64,000 bases of DNA from Candolleomyces eurysporus (taxonomy: Eukaryota; Basidiomycota; Agaricomycetes; Agaricales; Psathyrellaceae), in assembly GCA_027579435.1 (NCBI GenBank), contig JANBPK010000808.1, positions 186,001 to 250,000 on the forward strand, in the 5' to 3' direction. Shown here in pieces: positions 35,901 to 47,658 of the stretch (its first letter is position 1; each line of letters begins with the position of its first letter). The notes beneath the pieces were generated by a model. That model was not told the origin of the DNA. It did not search any database and saw only the letters and a program-made list of their open reading frames with translations. The translations under genes and the position numbers were made by a program.

Positions 35901-37846
35901 GAATAGCTATGGATAGTTGGCGGTTACTCTTACTTGCGGCGAAGAACGTTGAAGAGAGAGGTATGCACCTTCACTTGCTTGAGAAATCTGCAAGTTTTGA
36001 GATTATTGGTGTCTTTCTGCTGCGTGCAGGATAGCGAAGGGAACTTACTGTCTCCAGTTGTCTTCATGCGGTAAGATTGACGCATGTATTGTATCCTAGG
36101 CAGAGTGGTTGGTAAAAAAAAATTGCACGAGTATGGTGCATCAACCAGGGGCTCACAAAATTTGTGAATATCACAGACGCGCTATCCCGAACCTCTAGGT
36201 GGGACGTAAGAACACAGAGGTGCCCAAAGTTTAACGAGAGGACAAACCCGAGCGAACTTCTTGAGGCGTGTCGCCGTCGTAGGTTGCGACTTTGAGATGA
36301 TTCAATCCAGAACACGAAAAGAGGAGCTGCTCAAGAGAGGCTTTCTGATCTTGAGCGAGGGCCTAAAATGCGACAGTTGGACGACTCCATATAATATGAA
36401 GGACAACTCGAGTACCTTGGTAGGATAGACGAATATGGCCTTTGCACCTGGATCCCGCTCCAAAGCCATGAGGAGAGGCACTTGGTAAATGATACTTTTA
36501 CCAGACGCTGTGCTAGTCGAAACGACGACATGAAACCCATCCCTAATGGCTTGAATGGCGGTAGATTGGTGTGAATAAAACGTCGATATTTTTCTCGACT
36601 CTGAGAGTGCTTGAAGAACGAAATCTGAAGGGGGTGGGTTTAACGTGCTTAATTGAGCGGGCTTGGGTTCAAATGATTGACGATGGACAATCTGTTCTTT
36701 GTACCAAGGCTGGTCCATAATTTCTTCAACGATAGCAGTGATCGTGGGACGCTCATCTGGTTCAGGTACTAGTCGACTGGGTCCTGCTTCTGGTTCCGAA
36801 GAGTGCGTCGGATCCACGGGAATGAATGCTCTCCCCGCGTCTTGAAGCAAGCGAACGGGGTCTTCACCCGGCGAAGCCTGTGTAACAAGACTGCGAGAGG
36901 TCTAAGAATGTTCAAATACGAAGAGTACAAATACGGACTTATCCAATGCCTCTTTACATGCATTATTGCGTTTGTCTATGAGTTTCTGAAGGGCTGACAT
37001 AGTCAGCGTGGGGGGTTGTGAGTATGCGAACCTGGAGGCAAAGTGAGGGTGTTGATTTTTTTCTTTTTATTCAGTGCTTATCTTACCCTGCATTTTTGCT
37101 CTTCTTCGCTTGTACATTGTCCACGAGCTCCAAAATTAATATGTGACCTTCGCCTTGAGGTCCAGACGAGGACGTTTTTAGTCCCTGAGAAGGAAGCTCA
37201 AAGTCATTTGCCTTGTCCCCTGTAATTTGCAACTCGGCCTTTGGTATGTAAGAGAATTTGACTAGATCTGGCAGTAACGCCCTAAACCCAACAGTGAGTG
37301 ACTCTCTGGATGACTCGGAGAATGAGAGTTGCTCACTTCAACTCTGCAACACAGGAAATTTCCAGCGGACTGTCTGCGGGTAAACGCGTTGGGTAACAGT
37401 CCAACCCAGACAATTCACTCACTGCTTAAGCTGAGCTTCCACGGAGGTGCGAATCGAGGAGAAAGTCACTGCTAAGTGCTTCTTCGACGACACAAATGCA
37501 AGAACCGTATTGACAGCCTGGCGAAGCTGCCAGTGAGCGAAGACGTTCAGACGAGTTCAAAAGAGGCGCTGCCGCACTTTGAACGTCTTTTTTTAAAAAA
37601 AGAACCCGAGAAAGTTCAGAGATGTGACCATGGCACGTTGAGAACACGAATGACCTTGAACAGCTTTTGAGGAGGGTGAGTTTCAACGGGTGAAGCGGAA
37701 CAAACCAGCAATACCGTTTGGAAATACTCCGGCCACTCTACGTCTGGCTTGTTCTTGGTCGACGATTTCTGCCTCTTGAGCTGGGTTGTGCTACCTTTTT
37801 TGCTGGAGCCAGCAGTCGCGCTATCATCTTTCAGTTTCCTCTTCAT
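32978..37846 (-). CDS. HRQ1: HRQ1-type RecQ4-like DNA helicase
   Basis: The spliced minus-strand gene gives a basic N-terminus (MKRKLKDDSATAGSSKK), then EWPEYFQT and the HRQ1-specific KAVNTVLAFVSSKKHL and SFYSHQ-type segment (STFYSHQSTAIQAIRDG). The helicase motifs are Walker A STASGKS, the DExH box VVDELHYYTGLFG, SCTATLANSG, LGIVSTNALELGID and motif VI QRQQAGRAGRR. The C-terminus is the DUF1998/MrfA-like domain with the cysteine cluster CSCEDGCTKCVQSLVC, a likely metal site. HRQ1 is a 3'-5' helicase in interstrand crosslink repair and telomere maintenance. I start it at 37846; an in-frame upstream extension is less protein-like. The many introns include one near 37500-37650 that holds a T7A7 palindrome. 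It is divergent from a small gene at 38062. Confidence 0.92.
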
Positions 37847-38061
37847 GGGTGTTGTAATGAATGATGTTACGTTCCCATTCAGGGGCAGATTGCCTATTTC
37901 AAGATGTTTGCTTGAGCTGGCAGAGACAAATAGAGAGTGCCGTGTTTCAAGGGAAGCGCGCCGAGCTGTTAGCAACTCTGTCACTCGGTCAGTGCTCAGT
38001 CTCCTCAGTAAGTCCTTGTAATACCCCTTAAATCCCCAACATTAACGCTTTCTGCAGAAGT
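37847..38061 (+). promoter_or_regulatory. Divergent promoter with 5'-leader intron of the downstream small gene
   Basis: A clear intron (38008-38057: GTAAGT donor, ATTAAC branch-like site, CTGCAG acceptor) lies just 4 nt before the ATG at 38062. Its phase does not fit any coding extension into that frame, so it is read as a 5' UTR intron. The transcription start of the small gene must therefore lie upstream of 38008, close to the HRQ1 start. Confidence 0.5.
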
Positions 38062-38328
38062 ATGCGACCCACGCTATCCAGACTATACCGCATACTCCCC
38101 CGCGAGGCGCTCAAGGTGAACGAGCGGAAAATCCTGCCCCGTCCAACCTCACAACGCGAAGAATACCGAAAACCCACAACCATCGACATTCTTCTGGAGC
38201 AGAAAGAGAAGGCTGGCGACGCATGGCCTTCCAACATTCGTATTGAGCCCGCCGTTCGAAAAGCTCAGTTCAAGGGCGTACGACCAGAGCTGCGGAACCC
38301 GCTGAAGAACCTGCTGAAGGAGACATAG
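38062..38328 (+). CDS. Small basic protein, possibly mitochondrial
   Basis: A single coding exon gives 88 residues. The N-terminus (MRPTLSRLYRILPREALK) has Arg/Lys spaced along a potential amphipathic helix with no acidic residue until position 15, as in mitochondrial targeting sequences. The body is basic and Pro-rich (ERKILPRPTSQREEYRKP, TTIDILLEQKEKAGDAWP) and ends NPLKNLLKET. I recognise no family. A small mitochondrial ribosomal or assembly protein would fit, but this is inference. A 5' UTR intron (38008-38057) supports expression. Confidence 0.65.
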   Translation: MRPTLSRLYRILPREALKVNERKILPRPTSQREEYRKPTTIDILLEQKEKAGDAWPSNIRIEPAVRKAQFKGVRPELRNPLKNLLKET

Positions 38329-38530
38329 AGATAGACGGAAGCATGTTTTTTCTTTTACCTTATACTCCTTGTGTGTAATACCTTTGCTGTGCGTCCTTTC
38401 CGGAGCCAGTGCAACCGATTATAATCATTCCAACAACAATCTGCCAGCCTGCAATCAAACCGCGCTGCCTAAATCAAAATCCTCGACGATGTCGGCCATG
38501 TGAAACTCACGCCCTTGAACTTGAACCACC

Positions 38531-39578
38531 ATGTTGAACAGAACCTTGAAGAGTGGGTTTCCCATACCCAAGCTCATACGAGTGCTAACATCCCTGCCCA
38601 GATGTCGTCCTGCCCCTCGTCCTCTTCCCAGCGTTGACCGCTTTAGCGTTCAAATATAGCTTGGCGCGCGTACCAACCACGAGCCTAGCTTTGAAGCTAA
38701 AGGATGAATGCGCCAGCCAGTCCAGCAGCCCTTATGCCCTATCCTACACAGGGCATTTGAAGGTGGATGGTGTGCTCTGCCGTTTGGTCACGTTCTTCCA
38801 TACCACAATGGACGACGACCTCGGACTTCAATTTTTGGCGTATTTCATTGGAACCGGAGCTATTTTAGCGCTCCTTCCCGGCATCGAAGCCTCTCGCTCT
38901 CGCAAAAATCCCCTCCTGGCATTCCCACTTCTCTGGCTTCTCGCATCCCAAGTCTTCACACTCGGGGCTACGATGACGGTATATGCCCTCGTTTTCATTT
39001 TGACCGGAGCCCACCGAAAAGGGACGAAGGAGCAGAAGGAAATCACACAGGCATATGCAGAGAGCCTCATTTTCGCTCTGCTAGTCGGTGCCGTTGCACC
39101 TTCACTCTGCCTCGTCATCCTCAAGGATCCTCAAGTGACCGCCCTTTGGCAGATTTACCCCGTTTTCATGTCCGTAGCGGGGGGCATTCACCTCCTCATC
39201 CGTTCTCCCTCGAAAGTCGCCGGTTCCGGTTGGACATCCATCCAGGTTTTGTTGCTGGGCATCTTCATGCTTTCTTCCTCCCTCCATTTTTCCACCGTCT
39301 GGCCCATAATCAACGAACCTGCAACCATCCAACAACTTCTCATTCCCTCGATCGCGCCCTTACCGTCGTCCGCCTCTCCTGCTCTCGCCGCATTAGATTT
39401 CCTTCAATGGGACTATGTTTTTGCGTTCGTTTCGCTCATGTTTGTATCATTTTGGTTCGCACAAAGTGTCATTCAATTCTTCGCGTTGTTAGTTTGGTAC
39501 ATAGTTATGACGCCTGTCGCAGGTCCCGGTGCAGCTTTGGCTGGCGTTTTCCTATGGAGGGAGGCCCAACTGCACTAG
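38531..39578 (+). CDS. Polytopic membrane protein of unknown function
   Basis: A 22-nt first exon (38531-38552, MLNRTLK) is spliced to 38602-39578, giving 332 residues in frame (999 nt). The intron has a GCTAAC branch-like site and a CCCAG acceptor. The join creates the first hydrophobic segment NVVLPLVLFPALTALAF. About eight to nine further hydrophobic stretches follow (LQFLAYFIGTGAILALLP, FPLLWLLASQVFTLGA, SLIFALLVGAVAPSLCLVIL, FAFVSLMFVSFWFAQSVI), separated by short loops. No conserved motif is recognised. A 448-residue open frame overlapping it in another frame (38708-40054) is not coding. The gene converges with SPT16, with 197 bp between stops. Confidence 0.75.
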
Positions 39579-39775
39579 TTGATGCCACTGTTGCCCTTAG
39601 AGTCACAAATTGTAGTAGATTTAGGCTAACTCAATTCATATTACGCTCCGTAGGTATTGGAAAACAAACGTGGCATATCAAAACAATATACAGGCGCACA
39701 ATTAAACACAAGCGTATGTTACAGGTAGATCAAGACAGCATACCGTGGACTATGGATAGACATCGGACTCTACGT

Positions 39776-42700
39776 TCAACGTTTGCCCTTGGCTCCGTTA
39801 GGTTTACCCTTCGGGGCAGCCTTCGAAGCAGCCTTCGGAGCGGCCTTTGGAGCGGCCTTCTTCTTTTTAGGGCGATCGTCATCGTCCGAGTCATCCGAGC
39901 CTTTCCGCCGGCCTTCGTTACGTTTCAGGTCGGCCTTGGCCGCTTTCCTCTCGAGCTCATCCCAGTCCTCTCCTTCAGACTCGGATCCATCTCCGAAATC
40001 GCTTGCGGTCTCGTCACTACCGCTTCCGTCATCGAAATTGCTATCGTCGTCTGAACTCGACTCAGAGACGAAGTCGTCGCTTTCAACTTCGAATTCGGAT
40101 TCCTCTCCCGAAGACGATGATTGTGAGTCCTAAAAGAAACAAAAAACTCAGTAAGAAAACGCGATGATCAACTAAGGCTAGACGCACTTCTGCACCGCCT
40201 GCACCACCGAGGAAGGCCCAACCTCCTTCACGGAAGAACTCGAATGGATTTTCGTTGACGTGCTTCATGAGGGGTCCCCAATTCAAGTTGACAGGCCTCT
40301 CGGACATTGGAATATCAACAGAGCTACAATATCGTTGGTGAGCATGTGATGAAAGATAAGTTTGAAGTACTCACTCCAGCCAATTCTTGACATCATCCAT
40401 TTGCGTACTGGATATTGAATTGATATGATGTGGTGGCTTCGTGAAGTCCTTGAAAATCAACACCAGATCGAATTGCTTAAGGCCGTATTGGACACGCTCG
40501 AGAGAAGCAATCTCGATATCGGCGAGGGTGATGACGAGGAAAGGAGTATCCGTAAGATGGACGAGACACTCGGTTGTTGGCTGCAATCGAACACTGGTTC
40601 GGAACGGTACACCTTCGAAGGACAATTCTCGGAATGGGATATCGAGCTCCAGTGTCTCCCCAAGCTATGATGCAGAGGTAAGAGGCGGGCCTGTCGCTCA
40701 ATAGAACAAGAATACGCACGGAGTTAGAGGCAGCCTCTGCAACCTTTTCAGCAAATGCTTTCACTTCTTTGTTCAGCATTGCTCGTCGTTTGCGTTCTTG
40801 TTGCTCCATCTCAATTTCGTCCTCGTCACCGTATCTGTGCTTTCGCTTGCGATTTCCAGTTTCATCGAACTGCACGTCAGTCGCCTCGCGGAAGAATTGA
40901 ACGTCCTGCACACGGATTAGCAAAAATATAATGCATTAAAACAAATAGGCGTACAAAGGTCTTCTTCTTTCCAATCATTATAGGAGCCCTGAGATGCATG
41001 TGTACAATGACGAGTAACTCGTGATCACATGGCTGGAAGAATAGATGCTTGACGTTACTAAAGAGGACGTCTGGAAACGGCAGGTCAACGATGAATGACA
41101 ACATAGAGACGGAAGGCAGTACTTACCCACTCGCTGATTTCCTACCGACTGGTAACGAACACCATTCTGATGAATCTCGACTTCACCGGGCAAGCGTTTC
41201 CCGTCGAGGGCTGGCCGAATGAATGCTTCCTGCATCTTGTATGGTCGCCGACCTTTGAGTTCAATCAATGCGCCTTGCTCGATGACGTCAGCCATTTCCT
41301 TCTTCTGCTGCTCTCTCTTGTTTGCTTCCTTTTTCAAGTCGGTGATTTGCTTGACCAAACTGTCAAATCGGTGCCCGTCTGGAGAGCGATAAGAGACGGA
41401 TCGGATGAACGTGGCGTCGGGATCCTCGAATGGCTGTACAGATGATCAGGAACGGAGAGCAGGAAAAGGAGGAAACAAAACTGACAGTGTCCTCCTTCTT
41501 TCCAGCCAGTTGACCTGGGGTTTGGAAATTGATTCGGAGGTAAGTAAAGTCGCCTTCGTCATTCTTGCTCGCATTCTTGATGGTGTTGATATGGAAAGGG
41601 ACGGCGAAGCCGTGGATGGGCAAAATCACTGTCTGTGCTTTGCGATCGACAAATATCTAAACAACTAGTTAGTGGCTGGTCGTCGAATGAAATGAGAATG
41701 CCCATACTCTGAGTTTCTCGACTTCATCTGGCAGGGCACCCTCTCCCTTGTAACTCTGGAACTTCTTCCAGCCTTTGCCCTCCTTTCCAGCAATTCCGCC
41801 ACCGCCTTCCGAGAATCTGGCAATTCCATCCTCTTGGAGCCTCTGGTGTATCTCCTTCTGGTGTTCAATCAGCCTCGTTGCTGCAGTCTGATGAACTTCG
41901 TCTTGAGCTGCGCGTCGGGGGTTGCGAAGAATCTTTCCACCGACGGTCTTTGCTTTAGCAGGAGAGCCATTGGCTTTTGGCCGAGCCGGTGGTTTCTTCG
42001 CCTTGACGTCGTCTTCACCGCTGGCAGAATCGAGGAAGAACAAAGTCTCCTTGGAATGCTTCACTCCATCAGTCAGCAACACTGCTTTACTAGTATCGAT
42101 CCGAACTGTATCAACAAGATGCAGAGCGTATCTGGGAAATTCATCAGGAGTAAACTCTGGATGAGTGGACGGATAACATACTTTTGGCCGTTAGAATCCG
42201 TGAGATCGGAAAAGCCGAGACCAAGGTTGAGGGTCATATTGGCTTTGAGAGCACGAGAATTCTTAGGGGAGAGGACATATGTCGCGTCTCGGAATTCCAT
42301 ACCCATCTGGTCTTGACTCAGCAAAAATCAGAATTGCAGAAGTGTGAATACCTACTCCGAAGCCAACTGTCTTGACGAAATGTTTCTCCAGCTCGGGGTT
42401 TTTCTCCTTGATGAAGGAAACGGCATGTTGATAAACGTCTCGTGCTTGCACGCCCTCTTTCATGAATGAAAGCAATTCAGATTGTAGGGAGAGAAGGAGA
42501 TTGTATTGGGCTTCTTGCGCCTGACGAAAAGATCAGATGTGTCCCGAAAGTAAGAAATGTCCCCAACGCACAGGATTGGGGTCCACGATGAAGGTTCGGC
42601 CAACATTGGTAGAATATGACTTGTACCGAAGCCCAAAGGAGACCAGAAGGACACCCTTGTGGGCAATGTTGTCCTCGGTGGAGTCGATGGTGTAACGCAA

Positions 42701-43809
42701 ATCGTAGCCCGTTTTCGAAGACTTCGAGATGATGATTGGTGGGTAACAGAACTCGGCGGATTGCCAGTCAATCTACGCAAGACACTTGAGAGTCGTTTCC
42801 ATTAAAAAGTGCACAAGTACGCACGTTGTCAAGCCCCTTCGCCTTCCCCCACACCTTCATATCGGGTCCCTTGGCATTGTCGCCTTCACCAGAACCGAGC
42901 CGCGCTTCGATTTGAACTGAAAGCATTTCATGGCTGATTTTCGATTCTCTGTCAAGGATTGATTCCAACTTTGGTGCTACATGATGCTTGAGCAATGTGG
43001 ATGTGAGTGTGGCGGCAATTTGCACCAGTTTCTACCTTTGTGTTAGTACCCACAACGTAGAACGAGCGATCTAGAAGCTCACCAATTCTTCAGCATCTTT
43101 GACGGCCATGAGGCTGGAGACAGCTGGTCCCATTTCGACCACCTCAGGTTTTGGATCGGATTCGGCCACGAGCTTCTGCCACTCCGAAACCAGCTTCCCA
43201 GTGTGCGTCTCCTTGAGAAGGCTCCCAGCTCGCTTGGCCGATTTGTAGAGACTCAGGAAGTTAGGAAGCGCGTCATTGGCGGAGTCTTTTCCTTTAGCCT
43301 GTGCATAGATCTCCAGAGCCGGGATACCGGGCACATTTTGAATCTGGGCAAGAATTTTCGCTGGCAAGGGAAAAATTGAGACACAAGGATCGGTGTGAAG
43401 GCTGAGTTGCCTTACATTTTGAAGCAGAGCAGAGAACAGCAATCCTATCCTTCTGGAACAGGAATAATGTCGATGGGAACTCATAACCCAGCAACCATTG
43501 CTAGACCTTGGTGTCAGTGCCCTCTGAGAGATATAAGCCGGGTGGCTTTGGGCGCACCTGGAAACATGTACCCTTCCTCATTGGCTCGTCTTCAGATGCT
43601 GGGTCTCCTGCCACAAGAAACAGCGCGTCCACGTCAGCTATGGAGCTGTAGTCTTCGCTCTTGCTGGCATTCTAGAAGAAAAAAGGGCAGCGAAAGCAAG
43701 CCTATCAACGACGAGGGTCTAAGCGGTGTGTGAGTCTGCGTACGTTCCAAGCTTCATATATCCGCTTCACGCGGGCTGCGTAGGTAGTCTTATTGAGTTC
43801 CACCAGCAT
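39776..43809 (-). CDS. SPT16: FACT complex subunit Spt16
   Basis: The protein begins [21 protein letters not shown] and covers all Spt16 domains: an aminopeptidase-like N-terminal domain ([45 protein letters not shown]), a dimerisation domain ([39 protein letters not shown]), a PH-like middle domain ([49 protein letters not shown]) and an acidic, Ser-rich tail with a basic end ([17 protein letters not shown], then Ala/Lys repeats to GAKGKR). With Pob3, Spt16 forms FACT, the histone chaperone that lets polymerases pass nucleosomes. Over ten introns are present. Only 122 bp separate its start from the stop of the metallophosphoesterase gene, so its promoter is very short or lies in that gene's 3' end. 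Confidence 0.95.
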
Positions 43810-43931
43810 TTCCGAAGGGTAGAACTGGTGGATAGGAAGAGAGAGTGGTGATGAATGGAGTCAAGTTATGACTGAGCGCGTCTCGTGTCCTAATACGCGC
43901 CAGGCCATTACAGCGGAGCTTNAAAAAATAT

Positions 43932-44951
43932 TCAATTTATTCGAATATCTACAATTATCGGCCGTGATCCTCGACGGCTTTGCGCTGCATTCACTGCGAC
44001 CAACGACCTCCATCCCTCCTTCATTAGTACTGCCCCAAATGCTTCGTGGATATGCCTAAGGTCGTTTGTGAGGTGTCTGCGTGGTCATTTTCGAGATGAG
44101 CCTACCCGAATACATGCAATTTGCACGCCTGTAGCGAGCCCAGTCTTTCTTGAAGATACCGACATCCAGCATTCTTCCCCTTCTTCGTCAAGTCCAGAAT
44201 CATGTGCGGCGGAGTATGGGTCAGGAGGATATCGGTATCCAGAGGTATCTTTTCGTAGATTTCTGCAAGTGGTATCAGTGTCTTCGCCTCGTTAGGAATG
44301 AAGCTAGTTGACCCCTTGCTGTCTCCTCATCATCATACTGAAATGCTCCTCTTGCATAGTGAGGTGCCGCCTACATCACGGTCAGCTATCAGCACATGAG
44401 TATTTAGTTTCTGGAAAACCTACGAACAGGCGATCCATATGCTTTCCACGTCCTCCCTCCGGCCTCAAAATGGGCAGCTTCATGCTCCAAATAGCATATT
44501 CCAGCGTCCTCCATCTCCGAACTTCTGACATAGTCTCGGATACTTTGTAACGACTCTGGCGTCTACGGACGTCAAGGTGTGGGTAAAAAGGCTGTGAAGA
44601 GGGCGCACCTCTTCTTCGAACACCTTTGCTGGAATGCTGGAATCGAGGGAGAGGTCGTGATTTCCGGCGACTACCCTGCAGAGTCAGTTCAGTCGAGGGA
44701 ATTGGAAGCAAGCCCAGAAGCACGAACAGCTTAACCGGGTGGGTTTGCTGCTTCATCCAATCAAACACCTTCTTCACTTGGTGAGGATAGCCCCAGCTAC
44801 TCAAGTCCCCGGCATGGATGAGGACATTTCCGTCCGGTAGTTCTGGAAATTGAGAATGGGTGTCAGCTATACAGACGAATCTTGTCCAACCATCTCCAGG
44901 ATGGGGGATCGAGTCTGTCAACTCATAGTCAGTATGAATGACCGCCTCCAT
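43932..44951 (-). CDS. Calcineurin-like metallophosphoesterase
   Basis: Minus-strand exons join into the metallophosphoesterase motif series: FVCIADTHSQF, VLIHAGDLSSWG, VVAGNHDLSLD, LLTHTPPHMILD and, across an intron, HVFGHIHEAFGAVL. All expected metal-binding His/Asp positions are present. The size (about 280 residues) and the motifs TPPHMILD and GHIHE match the MPPED1/2-like (239AB) group of single-domain enzymes, whose physiological substrates are poorly known. The frame continues to a stop at 43932-43934, just before an N (43922). A neighbouring open frame on the plus strand (43868-44059) is antisense to its 3' end and not coding. Confidence 0.88.
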
Positions 44952-45099
44952 GCTGTATCACTAAACAGTGTGCATGCAGCTAATTGAAGTGAAGTGGATT
45001 GTGATGATCTCCGAGTGACGCAGACAATTATGATAATCCTGTCACGAGGGCCAGGCTCCTAGTAATCTAAAGACTATACAGCGCGCTGTTGTATCACAT

Positions 45100-47217
45100 C
45101 TAGTCGTCCGAATTGCCATACACTGCGAGGTCTCGCAGAATAAATACCAGTTCCTCCACACGGCCCTCAAGCACCGTCAGCTTCTGTTCCCTCTCTCGCC
45201 AGTCTTTGAGAACCTCGCGTTCCATGCGTGTAAGGAGACTCTCGTCCTGCTGAACGTCCGTTCTTGCACACTTATCGAGGACGGCCTTGACTTCTCCAAC
45301 CTCCCGGTCAGCTCTCCGGCGAGCGCTGATGTTGTGGAGAGTTTTGAAAGCATTTCCGAGGATCGCCGCATACGCCTTGTACAGATCGACATACCTGCAC
45401 ACAATCTGAGNAAAAAATTGAATAGGCGAGGAATATAAGCCTTACCACAAGTAAAACGTTCTTGTTGGATTCCGATCTGCACTTTTTGGGACTTCCTGAG
45501 TGCTAATCAATGAGTCGGCAGAGAGTGCAGCCAGTAGAGGCCGAACGTCTTTTGCAGCCATTAAAACGACTTTCGATATCTAATTCGTGTGAGCCCAGCT
45601 ATGAACAAAAATTCTGAACTCAGCTCAACCCACCTGCTTTTCATCCATCTTGCCCGTGTCCAGGAGCAGCCGAAGAATCCTCACTCCTTCTGGGCCATGC
45701 TTCTCCCGCGTAACAGACTCTAGGACATGTCGGCGTAGCCGACGTGCAATAACCTCGAATTCCACTTGAACTTTGGAACCTCCAAAGGATATGAAGGATG
45801 CAGCCTTCCCAGCTGGCGTAGGGTTGTCAGCCGAAGACAACATTCCGAGGTAGTCCTTGATACAGGTAGCTTGGGAGACCTTTTTCGACGAGTAGACCAG
45901 TCCGGCTGAGAGATCTTCTGTGTCTGAGAGCTGCAGCAGGACGTTCGATATGGATATTGGTTCTACAAACATAAATCAGAGACTGGGAATGTTGACAGTT
46001 GGAGATAGCCTACCTGTACGAACGTCCGACAATACCAATTGGTTTTTGTCTGTTGCTTTAAGAGCGGCTTCGAGAACTGTTGCAGTTTGAGGGTTGAATC
46101 GTTCCTTTGCCGCTGTGATAATCAACTAATAAACGCGTAAGACGTTGAGATCAACAAAGATTGAAGAAGATGCGCACCGAATTGCGGACATGGACGTTGA
46201 ACCGTTCACAGTTGATTCGGAAGTACACCTCGTCCTGAGCTGAATGTCGATATAGAGGATGTAGCGGGAGCATACGCGGTTACTCACGTCGACCACCGTT
46301 TCTTCTTCCACCGCCTTTTTCTTGGAAGCCCTATACCCCGGCTGATCCTTGGCTTTTCGTTTCTGGTTCAAGGCCAAACCTAAGAATCACTGTTCCAAGA
46401 GATCCCACAACACGCGACGCACCAATCCAACTTTTTCCGCTTCGTCGTCCTCCCTTTTGAGCCGTGCCTCAGCAACTTCTTTCGCCTCTCGGAGCTGTTT
46501 GGCGGTTGGAAACCCGGCTATTTTCTTCTTTTCTTCGATTTCGTACTGAATTAGCCTGTCCTTGGGGGAGACGTGCGATAGTGGTGTTGACGCTCTGAGG
46601 TACGACCCAGAGACCAACTTGCGTAGGGCTTGATTATAGACGGAAAGAGCTGTAGAATACGTTCATAAGCGCCAAGTACACAAGTCAGAGACTTTTCCGT
46701 ACTTTTCGAATCCGATATTTGCAACAAGGAAAAAATCTGTGGAGGAAGGAGTTTGCCATGGTCCAAGATGATTTGCACTATATCCGCTGCCTGGAAACGA
46801 GCCGCAAGGTGGAATGGGTAAAGAAGAGCATTCAGTAAGAGAAAATTTAGCTCACCGCTTTTCCAAACAGCTGGTCAGCCTGCAGAATGTACCTTCCATA
46901 TCGCAACCTCATGAGGCATTCGTCGACATTAACCTCGAACATCTCAGGTTCTCCTTCATTCTGCACGTGCCATACGATGTTGTGTTGGATTAGGACTATC
47001 AGAGACGCCCGAATGATACGTGGTTTTAGATTCGTGAAATGGACGAGCTGTGGTAAGGGTAATCTTCCTCGAGTCAATAGAGTAGAGGCGACTTTCTGAC
47101 TGAAATATGAGTTACTTAGGTCTCGAAAGAGAGATGAAATTGGTTCACCGAGGTCAGAGGGCCAAAGTGGGTGCATACGATCTCAGTGCATAGAGAACCA
47201 GTGTGCGAATCCGCCAT
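45100..47217 (-). CDS. RPC82: RNA polymerase III subunit Rpc82 (RPC3)
   Basis: The start at 47217 gives MADSHTGSLCTEIVCTHFGP and, after an intron, KVASTLLTRGRLPLPQLVHF and VNVDECLMRLRYGRYILQA, the first winged-helix domains of Rpc82. Later exons give VQIILDHGKLLPPQI, RINCERFNVHVRN, the second half VEFEVIARRLRRHVLE and a C-terminal coiled coil (REREQKLTVLEGRVEELVF) ending at 45100. Rpc82 with Rpc34 and Rpc31 forms the Pol III-specific heterotrimer needed for promoter opening and initiation at tRNA and 5S genes. About ten introns are present; the N at 45411 lies within one of them. Length (about 560-600 residues) fits the family. Confidence 0.9.
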
Positions 47218-47658
47218 AAAGCGGGAGGTGTGCGAGCAGGAGTAGTTGAGGACAGACTTTACCGTGTCTGGATCCGAACGGTACGCTCATTTCGGCTTCC
47301 CACGCAAATTGGAATCATTGGATTTGTCTCCGTTGTTCAGGTCCTGAATAATGTACAAGCGTATTGGGTACCAACTTAAAGAAAGAAACGAGATAATAAT
47401 GATAGAGAACCCATCACAGAAAGGTGAAAACCAGATATAAAGTAATGCTTCCAAGAACCAAATCAAAAGTGAAGGCGAAACAAGTAAAATATAGGCGGAC
47501 TGTTTCAATGTGCTGTAAATGGTTAGCCAGAGCGGGTTCATACACAGAAGGTGACAAAAGAGAAGAAAAGACACTTAGCCTCGTCGCATACAAGCTGTTC
47601 AATGTTACCATGTCTCGGAAGAAAACGCGAGACCATTTGCAAACCAATCTTATGTGTT
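47218..47658. other. Intergenic, upstream of RPC82
   Basis: This stretch holds the RPC82 promoter side and the 3' flank of the acidic-protein gene. It is AT-rich between 47330 and 47480, with no clear TATA or CCAAT box in a sensible position. Open frames here are short and not protein-like. Confidence 0.45.

Noticed and set aside
37587..37602. T7A7 palindrome (TCTTTTTTTAAAAAAAGA region)
   Set aside because: It falls in an intron of HRQ1 and is a simple homopolymer palindrome with no flanking structure; it is not a terminator for these genes.
38708..40054. A 448-residue open frame on the plus strand
   Set aside because: It overlaps the membrane protein in another frame and then runs antisense through the acidic tail of SPT16. 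Its Arg/Ser/Phe-rich composition is that of a shadow frame.
43868..44059. Short plus-strand open frame near the metallophosphoesterase end
   Set aside because: It contains an N, is antisense to the last exon of the metallophosphoesterase and has no splice partners or recognisable composition.
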